From an uncultured beta proteobacterium (GTDB lineage: Bacteria; Pseudomonadota; Gammaproteobacteria; Burkholderiales; Burkholderiaceae): a DNA stretch of 15,816 nucleotides. Below, one piece after another: positions 1 to 7,087 of this stretch. Where the stretch lies: contig CAITHY010000144.1 of assembly GCA_903892315.1 (NCBI GenBank), positions 1 to 15,816 on the forward strand, written 5' to 3'. A program made the translations under genes and the position numbers. The notes beneath the pieces are model-generated. The model was given only the letters and a program-made list of their open reading frames with translations, made no database searches and was not told the origin of the DNA. Numbering within the stretch: position 1 is the first letter of the stretch; the number at the start of each line of letters is the position of its first letter.

Positions 1-22
1 GGGAAGTGACGATAATGTCGCC

Positions 23-1945
23 ATGGCTTTAATCGTACTCACTGATGCAAAACTGGCTTTTGGCCACGTTGACCTCCTCGCAAACACCGCTTTTTCACTG
101 GAATCCGGTGAACGTGTTGGCTTAATTGGCCGCAATGGCACAGGCAAATCTTCCTTGTTGAAGATATTGGCCGGTATAGAAAAAATGGATGATGGGCTGC
201 TGCAATATCAGCAAGGCTTACGTATAGCTTATGTTCCTCAAGAGCCTATTTTCGAGGCGGAGGAAACGGTCTTTGATGCGGTTGCAAAGGGTGTCGCTCA
301 AGCTAAGGCTTTACGTGAAGAATACGAGGCTCTTAGCGTAGGTGAGTGGGACGATGCGTCCCATGATCGCCTCGACGAAGTGCAGTCGCAATTAGAGGCT
401 CTGAGTGGTTGGAATTGGGAGCAACGAGTTCATGAAACCTTAGATCGTTTGCACTTAGAAGCTGATCTCAAAATTAATACACTTTCAGGTGGCACAAAAA
501 AACGGGTTGCCTTAGCGCGTGCCTTGGTTGAGATGCCAGATGTGCTGCTGCTAGATGAGCCAACCAACCATTTGGACTTGGACTCGATTGCGTGGTTGGA
601 AGAGCTCCTAAAAGAGTATCAAGGTTCAGTGATTTTGATTACCCATGATCGCGCCTTCTTGGATAATGTTTGTACCCAGATTGTTGAGCTCGATCGTGGC
701 ATTCTGCGTAGCTACCCCGGTAACTTTACTCAATATGAGGTGTTAAAAGAGCAGGAGCTCAACTCTGAATCTTTGGCCAATGCTCGCGCCGATAAATTAC
801 TGGCGCAAGAAGAGGTCTGGATTCGTAAAGGAGTTGAGGCGCGTCGCACCCGAAGCGTCGCCCGAATTGCGCGCTTAGAAAAATTACGCAGTAGCCGCGC
901 CGAACGCCGAGATGCAATGGGGCAGGTGAAGTTAGCGGTTTCTGCTGGAGACCGTAGCGGCAAGATTGTGGCTGATCTTCAAAATGTCAGCAAAACATAC
1001 GATCGTCCGATCGTGCAAGATTTCACAGCAACGATATTGCGAGGTGATAAGGTTGGCTTGCTTGGTCCTAATGGAGCAGGTAAGACAACCCTACTGAAGT
1101 TGATTTTAGGAACCATTACGCCTGACTCTGGTTCAGCAACGATGGGTACACGTATTGAGGTGGCTTATTTTGACCAAATGCGCGAAGGTTTAGATCTTAA
1201 TGCTTCGCTAGAAGATTACATTAGCCCGGGTAGTGAGTGGATAGAAATTAATGGCAATAAAAAGCACGTTAAGAGCTATCTGAGTGATTTCTTATTTGCT
1301 CCCGAGAGAACTAATTCTCCAGTAAGTACTTTGTCGGGCGGTGAACGTAATCGTTTATTGCTCGCGCGCCTATTTGCGCGGCCTGCAAATGTCTTAGTTT
1401 TGGATGAGCCAACTAACGACTTAGATATTGATACTTTGGATTTGCTAGAGCAACTTTTACAAGACTATAAAGGCACGGTCTTCTTGGTCAGTCATGACCG
1501 TTATTTCTTGGATAACGTTGTCACCAGCATCATTGCTAACGAAGGTGATGGCTTCTGGCGTGAGTACGAAGGGGGTTACGAGGATTGGAAAATCCAGAAA
1601 GCCCGCTCAGACAAAATTCGCGCTGCCAATGGCAATGTCAGCTCAAAGGCTGTAGAAAAAGTTGCAGCCAAAGCAGAGACAAAGGTAGAGGTTAAGGCAG
1701 AAGCCAAAAGCGGAGTTCAAAAACTCAATGGGAAAGAGCGTCAAGAGCTTGAAGTTTTACCATTGCAAATCGAGACATTGGAAACTGAGCAGGCCGATAT
1801 TGGCATTGCCATGAGCAATCCGGACCTCTACAAAAATGAACCGGAATTAGCGGCTAGCATGCAAGCTCGCCTTAGTGAAATCACTGCCGATTTAGATCAA
1901 AAGCTACAACGCTGGGAACAGCTGTTGGGTCGATCACAGACTTAG
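23..1945 (+). CDS. uup: ABC-F family ATPase, Uup type
   Basis: This is a soluble protein with two ATP-binding cassettes and no membrane segments. ABC-F proteins act on ribosomes or nucleic acid rather than as transporters; Uup in E. coli is linked to precise transposon excision, branched DNA intermediates and ribosome function. Cassette 1 has Walker A at residues 36-43 (GRNGTGKS), the signature LSGG at 154-157 and Walker B DEP at 178-180 followed by TNHLD. Cassette 2 has Walker A at 348-355 (GPNGAGKT), LSGG at 437-440 and DEP at 461-463 followed by TNDLD. A Lys/Ala/Glu-rich linker near 550-575 leads to a C-terminal helical, coiled-coil-like domain (about 575-640), which separates Uup from shorter ABC-F members. 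The length of 640 aa suits Uup. Only 22 bases precede the start, so promoter and operon cannot be judged. It converges on cbpM with a 9-bp gap. Confidence 0.93.
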   Translation: MALIVLTDAKLAFGHVDLLANTAFSLESGERVGLIGRNGTGKSSLLKILAGIEKMDDGLLQYQQGLRIAYVPQEPIFEAEETVFDAVAKGVAQAKALREEYEALSVGEWDDASHDRLDEVQSQLEALSGWNWEQRVHETLDRLHLEADLKINTLSGGTKKRVALARALVEMPDVLLLDEPTNHLDLDSIAWLEELLKEYQGSVILITHDRAFLDNVCTQIVELDRGILRSYPGNFTQYEVLKEQELNSESLANARADKLLAQEEVWIRKGVEARRTRSVARIARLEKLRSSRAERRDAMGQVKLAVSAGDRSGKIVADLQNVSKTYDRPIVQDFTATILRGDKVGLLGPNGAGKTTLLKLILGTITPDSGSATMGTRIEVAYFDQMREGLDLNASLEDYISPGSEWIEINGNKKHVKSYLSDFLFAPERTNSPVSTLSGGERNRLLLARLFARPANVLVLDEPTNDLDIDTLDLLEQLLQDYKGTVFLVSHDRYFLDNVVTSIIANEGDGFWREYEGGYEDWKIQKARSDKIRAANGNVSSKAVEKVAAKAETKVEVKAEAKSGVQKLNGKERQELEVLPLQIETLETEQADIGIAMSNPDLYKNEPELAASMQARLSEITADLDQKLQRWEQLLGRSQT

Positions 1946-1954
1946 TGCTATTGC

Positions 1955-2269
1955 TTAGTCGCGTGGTAAACGAGCGCGCAACTGGGCGATTTCATCAAGC
2001 AGGTCTAGTGCCAAGGCCACTCCAGGTACATTCAACTCGAGATCATGGGTGAGATGCGCCGCAGTTTTTGCTCTTCGTAAAGAGTCGCCACTAAAGCGCC
2101 AATCTTGCGGTGATGAGCCTGCCGGACTTAAAACGCCTTCGGATACCCAAGTCATGATGAGCTCTTCTGGTGTGCGTGAGGCATGAGAGAGTTCAACAAT
2201 GGTCATATGCACCTCATTCTCTACAACGGCACCTTCAAGCCAAGTGATATTGGTGTGTGTCATATTCAT
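1955..2269 (-). CDS. cbpM: Chaperone modulatory protein CbpM
   Basis: This small 104-aa protein resembles the MerR-like helical modulators that bind the J domain of CbpA and restrain its co-chaperone and DNA-binding activity. The sequence shows an N-terminal strand-like part (ITWLEGAVVENEVHMTIVELSHAS), a segment typical of the family (EELIMTWVSEGVLSPAG, then DWRFSGDSLRRAKTAAHLTHDLELNVPGVALALDLLDEIAQLRARL) and a helical C-terminus. E. coli CbpM is 101 aa, so the length fits. The identification rests mostly on its position directly after cbpA. Its ATG shares one base with the cbpA stop (TAATG at 2271-2267), which implies coupled translation and fixes the start; a second Met two codons on is a possible alternative. 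Confidence 0.87.
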   Translation of the reverse strand: MNMTHTNITWLEGAVVENEVHMTIVELSHASRTPEELIMTWVSEGVLSPAGSSPQDWRFSGDSLRRAKTAAHLTHDLELNVPGVALALDLLDEIAQLRARLPRD

Positions 2270-3249
2270 TATCCCTTCAAGTGAGCTCTAGGATTGAAAT
2301 CAAAAGCCTTTTCAAATACTTGATAGGCTTCTTTTTGTGATTCAGTATTCGCCGGTGGCAAGGCGATAGTAGGCACGGCATACAAATCACCTGGCTCTGC
2401 ACTTGGAATGCCTTTACCTTTAAGGCGCATCTTGCGACCGGCAACAGTTCCAGCAGGGATCTTTAATTCTAAAGTGCTGCCCGCTGGAGTGGGGACGTTG
2501 ACAGTGGTACCTAATGCCGCTTCCCATGGGGCCAAAGGAATGTCGATAAAGACATCTTTACCCTCTACACGATAAAGAGCGTGGGGATGAAATTCAATTT
2601 CGAGATAGAGGTCACCAGCAGGACCCTCGCCAACACCGGGGCCACCCTGTCCAGAGAGTCGTAAATTTTGGCCAGCCTTAATGCCCTTGGGAATACTGAC
2701 ATCTAACTTGCGCTCTTGGGTGCTGACATGTCCGCTCGCATCTTGCACGGGCATATGTAAAGCAATGGTGCGCTTAGCCCCTTTATACGCATCAGCTAGA
2801 TCAATCAAAATTTTGGCATGATGATCTTGGCCCTTGAAATGCATGCCCTGGCGGCTGCTACCACCGCGCCCACCTTGACGATGTTTGCCTCTTCCGAAAA
2901 GGGATTCAAAGAACTCGCTTTGATCCCCTTCAAAGCCGCCGCCGTAACCTGGATGACCACCACCGTCACCGTCATTAGAGTATTCGAAGCCTTCATTCCA
3001 ATTTGGGGGAGGGGTAAAGTCTTGACCGTTCTTCCAGTTCTCACCAAAGCGATCGTAGGCTGCGCGTTTCTCAGTGTCCTTTAAAACGGCATAAGCTTCG
3101 CCGATTTGCTTAAACTGCTCTTCAGCTCCAGCCTCTTTATTCACATCCGGATGGTACTTGCGCGCCATTTTCCGATAGGCTGATTTAATCTCAGATTCAG
3201 TGGCGCTGCGAGCAACACCAAGCGTTTCGTAGTAATCCCTAAATTTCAT
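2269..3249 (-). CDS. cbpA: DnaJ-like co-chaperone / curved DNA-binding protein CbpA
   Basis: CbpA is a class B J-domain protein that stimulates the DnaK ATPase and binds curved DNA in the nucleoid. The N-terminal J domain (about residues 5-70) has the HPD motif at 33-35. A Gly/Phe-rich linker with many glycines follows (about 75-135). Two C-terminal substrate-binding beta domains then start near ILIDLADAYKGAKRTI and include KIPAGTVAGRKMRLKGKG. The CxxCxGxG zinc-finger repeats of true DnaJ are absent, so this is CbpA-type rather than dnaJ. The length of 326 aa suits CbpA (306 aa in E. coli). It is the first gene of a two-gene operon with cbpM. The ribosome site before the ATG is weak (CAGG). 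The 61-bp gap upstream to the dehydratase gene must hold the promoter if it is not read through from that gene. Confidence 0.93.
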   Translation of the reverse strand: MKFRDYYETLGVARSATESEIKSAYRKMARKYHPDVNKEAGAEEQFKQIGEAYAVLKDTEKRAAYDRFGENWKNGQDFTPPPNWNEGFEYSNDGDGGGHPGYGGGFEGDQSEFFESLFGRGKHRQGGRGGSSRQGMHFKGQDHHAKILIDLADAYKGAKRTIALHMPVQDASGHVSTQERKLDVSIPKGIKAGQNLRLSGQGGPGVGEGPAGDLYLEIEFHPHALYRVEGKDVFIDIPLAPWEAALGTTVNVPTPAGSTLELKIPAGTVAGRKMRLKGKGIPSAEPGDLYAVPTIALPPANTESQKEAYQVFEKAFDFNPRAHLKG

Positions 3250-3310
3250 AAGCCTGTTTCAGTTCAGTTTCTGTTTAGGTTGAGCGAATAGGATTAATTC
3301 TACAGTTGTC

Positions 3311-4858
3311 TTAGCTCATGACCCCAATTTGCCAAGGAACAAATTCATAGTCTCCCAGACCAAGAAGTTCACTTTTGGAGGCCTCGCCTGAGGCGGTACG
3401 CAGAAACAACTCAAATATCCGTTGCCCCATTTCCTGAACGGAGATGGTGCCGTCCAAAATCTCCCCGCAATTGATATCCATATCTTCAGTAAGGCGTTGA
3501 TACATTGGGGTGTTCGTAGCTAGTTTGATGCAGGGTGCAGGCTTAGAGCCAAACATCGATCCACGGCCGGTAGTAAAAGCAATCAGATTGGCGCCTCCAG
3601 CAATCTGGCCGGTTGCGGATACTGGATCAAACCCTGGAGTATCCATAAACACAAAGCCTTTAGTATTCACTGGCTCAGCATACTTATAGACTTCCATCAA
3701 TGGCCCTGTGCCGCCCTTCATTGAGGATCCTAAAGATTTCTCAAAAATATTAGCTAAGCCACCAATTTGATTGCCAGGACTCACTTGACCGTTTATTTGG
3801 ACATCTCTGCCAACGGAGTATTCATCTTTCCACCAGCGAATTCGCCCAATGAGCTTTTCACCCACTTCTTTGCTAACAGCGCGACGGGTAAGGGTGTGTT
3901 CCACGCCATAAATCTCTGGTGTTTCCGAAAGAATTCCAGTGCCACCATGCCGGGACAGAATATCAATAGCCGCGCCTAATGCAGGATTGGCAGTAATGGA
4001 GGAAAAGCCATCTGAACCGCCGCATTGCAAGCCAACAGTGAGGTGGCTTGCTGACACAGTTTCCCGTTTTACCTGATTAGCCGCAGGCAGAAGCGCTTTA
4101 ACAGCTTCGATGCCGGCCTCAATAGTTTTGCGCGTACCACCCGATTCTTGCATGATGAAGGTATGGAGGGTGTTTCCTTCGGCCAGATCTTCCTGCTCCA
4201 TCAAGCCTTTGAGTTGATTGCGTTCGCAGCCAAGCCCCACAATTAGAGCAGCTGCTAGGTTGGGGTGACGAGCATAACCCGCCATAGTGCGGCGAAGCAG
4301 TTGCATCGGCTCACCACTCATTTCCATACCGCAGCCGATGTCATGACTAAATGCCACAACTCCATCTACATTCGGAAAATCTTTTAATCTTTCAGGGGTG
4401 AACCAATCTGCAATTTTGTTCACAACGGTTGCTGAACAATTTACTGTTGATAAGATACCAATGAAATTACGTGTTCCTACTTTTCCATTGGGTCTGACAT
4501 AACCTTGAAAGGTTGCTCGTTGATCTTCAGGCAGTAATTGGGTCGGCTTATATTCGCTTGCGTAAGCATAGTCACGATCAAACTCACGAAACTCAGTATT
4601 GTGACTATGCACCATCGTGCCGGGTTCAATATCGGTGTTAGCAAAGCCTACCGTCACGTTATATTTCAGAATTGGCTCACCCTTAAGGATTTTTTTGGTG
4701 GCAATCTTATAGCCAGCAGGCACTTGGCTACGACTTGTAAAATTCTCACTTGAAACTTCGGCACCAATTCCTACATCAACCCGTGCCACCACAATATTGT
4801 CATTAGGATGTAGACGAATAATAGGGCCAGCCAGTTTTTTTTCAGAGATTTCTATCAT
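3311..4858 (-). CDS. UxaA/GarD-family sugar-acid dehydratase (altronate/galactarate dehydratase-like)
   Basis: Members of this family remove water from aldonic or aldaric acids such as D-altronate and D-galactarate, giving 2-keto-3-deoxy products in the cytoplasm. The single 515-aa chain joins an N-terminal SAF-like domain (about 10-95, containing HPNDNIVVARVDV and the HSHNTEF segment) to the large lyase domain. The lyase domain begins at YVRPNGKVGTRN. Family landmarks are VIGLGCERNQ-like (here IVGLGCERNQLKG), LQCGGSDGFSSITANPALG, ILSETPEIYGVE, SPGNQIGGLANIFEKSLG and FTTGRGSMFGSKPAPCIKLATN. The fused domains argue against two-subunit SuyAB sulfolactate lyase. Which substrate it uses cannot be decided here, so no symbol is given. 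It is the last gene of the minus arm, 218 bp after the upstream dehydrogenase, with gene debris in between. The ribosome site is weak. Confidence 0.85.
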   Translation of the reverse strand: MIEISEKKLAGPIIRLHPNDNIVVARVDVGIGAEVSSENFTSRSQVPAGYKIATKKILKGEPILKYNVTVGFANTDIEPGTMVHSHNTEFREFDRDYAYASEYKPTQLLPEDQRATFQGYVRPNGKVGTRNFIGILSTVNCSATVVNKIADWFTPERLKDFPNVDGVVAFSHDIGCGMEMSGEPMQLLRRTMAGYARHPNLAAALIVGLGCERNQLKGLMEQEDLAEGNTLHTFIMQESGGTRKTIEAGIEAVKALLPAANQVKRETVSASHLTVGLQCGGSDGFSSITANPALGAAIDILSRHGGTGILSETPEIYGVEHTLTRRAVSKEVGEKLIGRIRWWKDEYSVGRDVQINGQVSPGNQIGGLANIFEKSLGSSMKGGTGPLMEVYKYAEPVNTKGFVFMDTPGFDPVSATGQIAGGANLIAFTTGRGSMFGSKPAPCIKLATNTPMYQRLTEDMDINCGEILDGTISVQEMGQRIFELFLRTASGEASKSELLGLGDYEFVPWQIGVMS

Positions 4859-4884
4859 GAGTTTCTTTCAATTCAAGGGTTTCA

Positions 4885-5004
4885 TTATTCAGCAGTTGCG
4901 CCTGACTTCTTGACAATTGCACCCCATTTAGTAACTTCGGACTTAATATAATTGCTTGGGTATTTTGGGATGCTGGTCAGAACTTCTGAGTCTTTCATAT
5001 GCAT
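4885..5004 (-). pseudogene. C-terminal stub of a lost TctC/Bug solute-binding protein gene
   Basis: Read on the minus strand, this stretch encodes 39 residues ending in IKSEVTKWGAIVKKSGATAE and a stop at 4885-4887. The pattern (P..YIKSE..KW..VVK.SGA..) is the usual C-terminal helix of TctC/Bug periplasmic binding proteins. About 290 residues of the family are missing, and an in-frame stop (5005-5007) lies directly upstream, so this is a relic and not a working protein. It is not a recent copy of the intact TctC at 8905-9888, whose C-terminus (IARWKVVIEKAKIKLD) differs clearly. Its place suggests the minus arm once ran dehydrogenase, tctC, dehydratase. A short expressed peptide cannot be excluded (ATG at 5004 or 4998). 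Confidence 0.72.
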
Positions 5005-5023
5005 TTATAGTTCATGTCTACGA

Positions 5024-5080
5024 TCATCCATAAATGGTATGTTTGAGTATCTGGATGTCGCTCAAGGCTTTCTCAATCAT
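5024..5080 (-). other. 18-codon open frame overlapping the dehydrogenase stop (possible N-terminal gene remnant)
   Basis: The ATG at 5080-5078 overlaps the upstream TGA stop as ATGA, the common arrangement of coupled genes in an operon. The frame codes for MIEKALSDIQILKHTIYG and then stops. It is too short to match to a family. It may be the start of a gene destroyed by the same deletion that left the TctC stub, or chance. Confidence 0.2.
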
Positions 5081-6012
5081 TCAATATTAAGAACGTCAAA
5101 TGCGGCCTTCAACCTACGGGAGTAGGAGTCAGAAACAGTTTTGATTTCTTCCGGAGTCCACTTCCTAAATCCTTCCCCAGCTTTCATACCTGTTTTCCCG
5201 TCGGCCATGAGCTGGGCTACTTTTGGAGGTAGTGTAGTGATATTGGAAAGCGATGGATAGATTTCCATAGCGGCATTCGCCATTCCATCCCAGCCTGAAA
5301 TTTCTTTCTGGGTCATTGGACCTACAGCGGCATAACGGAAGCCAAAACTATATCTCACGGCATCATCAATATCGGCTGGCGTGGCAATTCCTTCCTGAAC
5401 GAGCGAGAGCGCTTCTCTCATCAAGGCGTGTTGAATGCGGTTCGCTAAAAATCCAGGAATGTCCTTCTTCACCAGAACAGGCTTCTTTTCAATAGCTCTA
5501 TAAAGCTCGCAAGCTTTCTCCGCATATTTGAGTTCCGTCTTTTGTCCCATGACAATTTCAACCAAGGGTACTACTTCTGCAGGCATGAAGTAGTGGGCAC
5601 CCATCATGCGGTTTGCAGTTTTAAGACCTTCTGCAATTTTGCTGATAGGAAATCCTGAGCTATTACTTCCAATGGGAATGTCCGCCGGCACAACTTGATC
5701 GAGAAATTGGAAAACAGTGTGTTTTAGTTCTAAGTTCTCGGCAACAGTCTCAATGACCCAGGAGAATTGGCCCCAATCTTGCCAATCCTCTAGGGTCCCA
5801 ATGAATTGCTGCTGCTTAATCTCAGCTTCATTTTGAGTGGCATTGACTCCAACTATGCCAATTTTCTTTGCAAGACTGATGGCTTTATCCAAACAGGCGT
5901 CAGCCTTGTCATTTGATCTACCCAGAATGGCTACAGGGATGTTTCGGGCAATGAAACCGGCGGCAATGCCAGCGCCCATAATTCCAGTTCCAATGACGGC
6001 TACAGATTTCAT
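5077..6012 (-). CDS. 3-hydroxyacyl-CoA dehydrogenase-family NAD-dependent oxidoreductase
   Basis: This is a soluble NAD-dependent dehydrogenase acting on 3-hydroxy groups. The N-terminal Rossmann fold has the dinucleotide motif G8-T-G10-IM-G13. The catalytic His is H140 (GAH) with its partner Glu E152, the usual 12 residues apart, and SNSSGFPIS (116-124) is the family's SNTS loop. The C-terminal helical domain begins near KDIPGFLANRIQHALMREA. At 311 aa it is a stand-alone enzyme, not the FadB fusion. The normal HFFNP motif reads HYFMP here, so the conserved Asn is replaced by Met. That, with the sugar-acid neighbours, makes a hydroxy- or sugar-acid substrate (compare the lambda-crystallin/L-gulonate 3-dehydrogenase branch) as plausible as a CoA ester. 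It is the first gene of the minus arm, divergent from the SMP-30 gene. No strong ribosome site precedes the ATG at 6012. Confidence 0.82.
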   Translation of the reverse strand: MKSVAVIGTGIMGAGIAAGFIARNIPVAILGRSNDKADACLDKAISLAKKIGIVGVNATQNEAEIKQQQFIGTLEDWQDWGQFSWVIETVAENLELKHTVFQFLDQVVPADIPIGSNSSGFPISKIAEGLKTANRMMGAHYFMPAEVVPLVEIVMGQKTELKYAEKACELYRAIEKKPVLVKKDIPGFLANRIQHALMREALSLVQEGIATPADIDDAVRYSFGFRYAAVGPMTQKEISGWDGMANAAMEIYPSLSNITTLPPKVAQLMADGKTGMKAGEGFRKWTPEEIKTVSDSYSRRLKAAFDVLNIE

Positions 6013-6023
6013 GTATTTGAACC

Positions 6024-6036
6024 TATACGGTTAAGT
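6024..6036 (+). promoter_or_regulatory. Candidate operator half-site, motif TATACGGTTAAGT
   Basis: The motif matches the reverse strand of 6132-6120 (TATACGGATAAGT) at 12 of 13 positions. It sits 12 bases upstream of the dehydrogenase ATG, within the expected leader. It extends rightwards to 6040 as an imperfect dyad with TATA at both ends. HutC-subfamily GntR proteins often bind AT-centred dyads, and such a regulator is encoded in this locus. Binding by it is inferred. Confidence 0.45.
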
Positions 6037-6119
6037 TATAAATTAAGTTTGGTAGATTCTTCTCGGTAATATCTATAGGTTATCATTATTTATGGTGTAA
6101 TTGTTTAATAACAAAAACT

Positions 6120-6132
6120 ACTTATCCGTATA
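6120..6132 (-). promoter_or_regulatory. Candidate operator half-site, motif TATACGGATAAGT
   Basis: This is the inverted partner of the site at 6024-6036, located 21 bases upstream of the SMP-30 ATG and just before its ribosome site. It overlaps a -10-like TATAAC (6129-6134), so a bound repressor would block plus-arm transcription. The role is inferred from position and repetition. Confidence 0.45.
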
Positions 6133-6153
6133 ACTTACCACAGGTGACTCATT

Positions 6154-7086
6154 ATGACGATGCACAATCCTTTCCAGCCCGTTGAGAAAATTAAAACGGA
6201 AGTTTTTTCGACCATGCCCGAGAAGTTTCGTAAAAAATCCCGTACAGGATGGTCCGATCCGAATCGCCAAGGCGCAGAAGTAGAGTGCTTTTTAGAGGGG
6301 CCATCATTCGATCGTGAAGGCAATTTGTGGTTTGTCGATATTCCCTTTGGCCGCATTTTCCGAATTGACACCAAAGGTGAGTGGGAGTTGATTACTCAAT
6401 ACGATGGTTGGCCAAACGGTATGAAGTTTCATAAAGATGGCCGCGCTTTTATTTGTGACTACAAAGCAGGTTTGCTAGCACTGGATCCAAAGACTGGAAA
6501 AATTGAAACTATCTTAGGATCAATGTATAGCGAAAACTTTAAAGGTTTGAACGATCTACACTTTGCCTCTAATGGTGATTTGTATTTCACAGATCAAGGC
6601 CAGACCGGTATTGCTGACCCAACAGGTCGCGTATTTAGGTTGCGCGCCAATGGTCAATTGGATCGTTTGGCGCTGAATGTGCCAAGCCCAAATGGCATTA
6701 CTTTGAACACTCAAGAAAAGCATGTATTCGTAGCTGCGACGAGATCTCAACAAATCTGGAGATTACCTTTGATGGCTGATGGCTCTGTTTCTAAGACAGG
6801 CGTGGCGATACAGTTAACTGGTGGTGTTGCAGGACCAGATGGTATTGAAATGGACTCAGAGAATGGTTTGTTGGTATGCCACCTCGGTATTGGAATCTGG
6901 AGATTTGATAACAATATGCTGCCAACCCACTTGATCTATTCTGAGAACCCACATCACCATCATTTGGCTAACATGTGTTTTGGTGGAGCAGACGGAAAGG
7001 ATCTCTATATTACGGAGTCCTTATCTGGCGATATTCTTAAAGCACGTCTGCCAGTTGCTGGTAAAAAAATGTTTGGACTCTCTTAA
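6154..7086 (+). CDS. SMP-30/gluconolactonase/LRE family lactonase
   Basis: This is a six-bladed beta-propeller hydrolase that opens sugar lactones or related lactones using one divalent metal. Likely metal ligands are visible in the family order: E48 in the FLEGP segment, N180 in PSPNG and D229 in AGPDG; N133-D134 (KGLND) is the usual substrate-side Asn region. Blade-like repeats appear as GNLWFVDI, GDLYFTDQ, KHVFVAAT and KDLYITES. At 310 aa it has normal length, and there is no signal peptide, so it should be cytoplasmic. The start is supported by AGGTGA 6 bases upstream. It opens the plus arm; the next gene begins one base after its stop. In the locus it would supply the free acid to the dehydratase and dehydrogenases. 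Residues 267-270 are four histidines in a row. The exact lactone is unknown. Confidence 0.86.
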   Translation: MTMHNPFQPVEKIKTEVFSTMPEKFRKKSRTGWSDPNRQGAEVECFLEGPSFDREGNLWFVDIPFGRIFRIDTKGEWELITQYDGWPNGMKFHKDGRAFICDYKAGLLALDPKTGKIETILGSMYSENFKGLNDLHFASNGDLYFTDQGQTGIADPTGRVFRLRANGQLDRLALNVPSPNGITLNTQEKHVFVAATRSQQIWRLPLMADGSVSKTGVAIQLTGGVAGPDGIEMDSENGLLVCHLGIGIWRFDNNMLPTHLIYSENPHHHHLANMCFGGADGKDLYITESLSGDILKARLPVAGKKMFGLS

Positions 7087-7087
7087 A

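Larger units (their letters stand above)
6013..6153. promoter_or_regulatory. Divergent promoter/operator region of the catabolic locus
   Basis: This AT-rich 141-bp region separates the dehydrogenase start (minus) from the SMP-30 start (plus) and must drive at least one arm. It holds two near-identical 13-bp motifs in opposite orientation near its ends (6024-6036 and 6120-6132), and a weaker variant CTATAGGTTATC at 6073-6084. A good ribosome site AGGTGA (6142-6147) lies 6 bases before the SMP-30 ATG. Several AT-rich -10-like hexamers are present, but no convincing -35/-10 pair could be fixed. Confidence 0.65.

Noticed and set aside
2805..3084. Open frames on both strands inside cbpA (2805-3047 minus, 2818-3084 plus)
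   Set aside because: They lie wholly in the Gly/Phe-rich part of cbpA, show low-complexity sequence and no domain; the cbpA frame is clearly the real one.
3311..4858. Sulfolactate sulfo-lyase (SuyAB) function, suggested by the Ldh2-family neighbour
   Set aside because: SuyAB is split into two subunits and its large subunit has a different start motif; the fused SAF plus lyase protein with YVRPNGKVGTRN fits sugar-acid dehydratases better.
6980..7087. Extension of the regulator up to an ATG at 6980
   Set aside because: It would overlap the lactonase by over 100 bases, has no ribosome site and adds residues unlike any GntR N-terminus.
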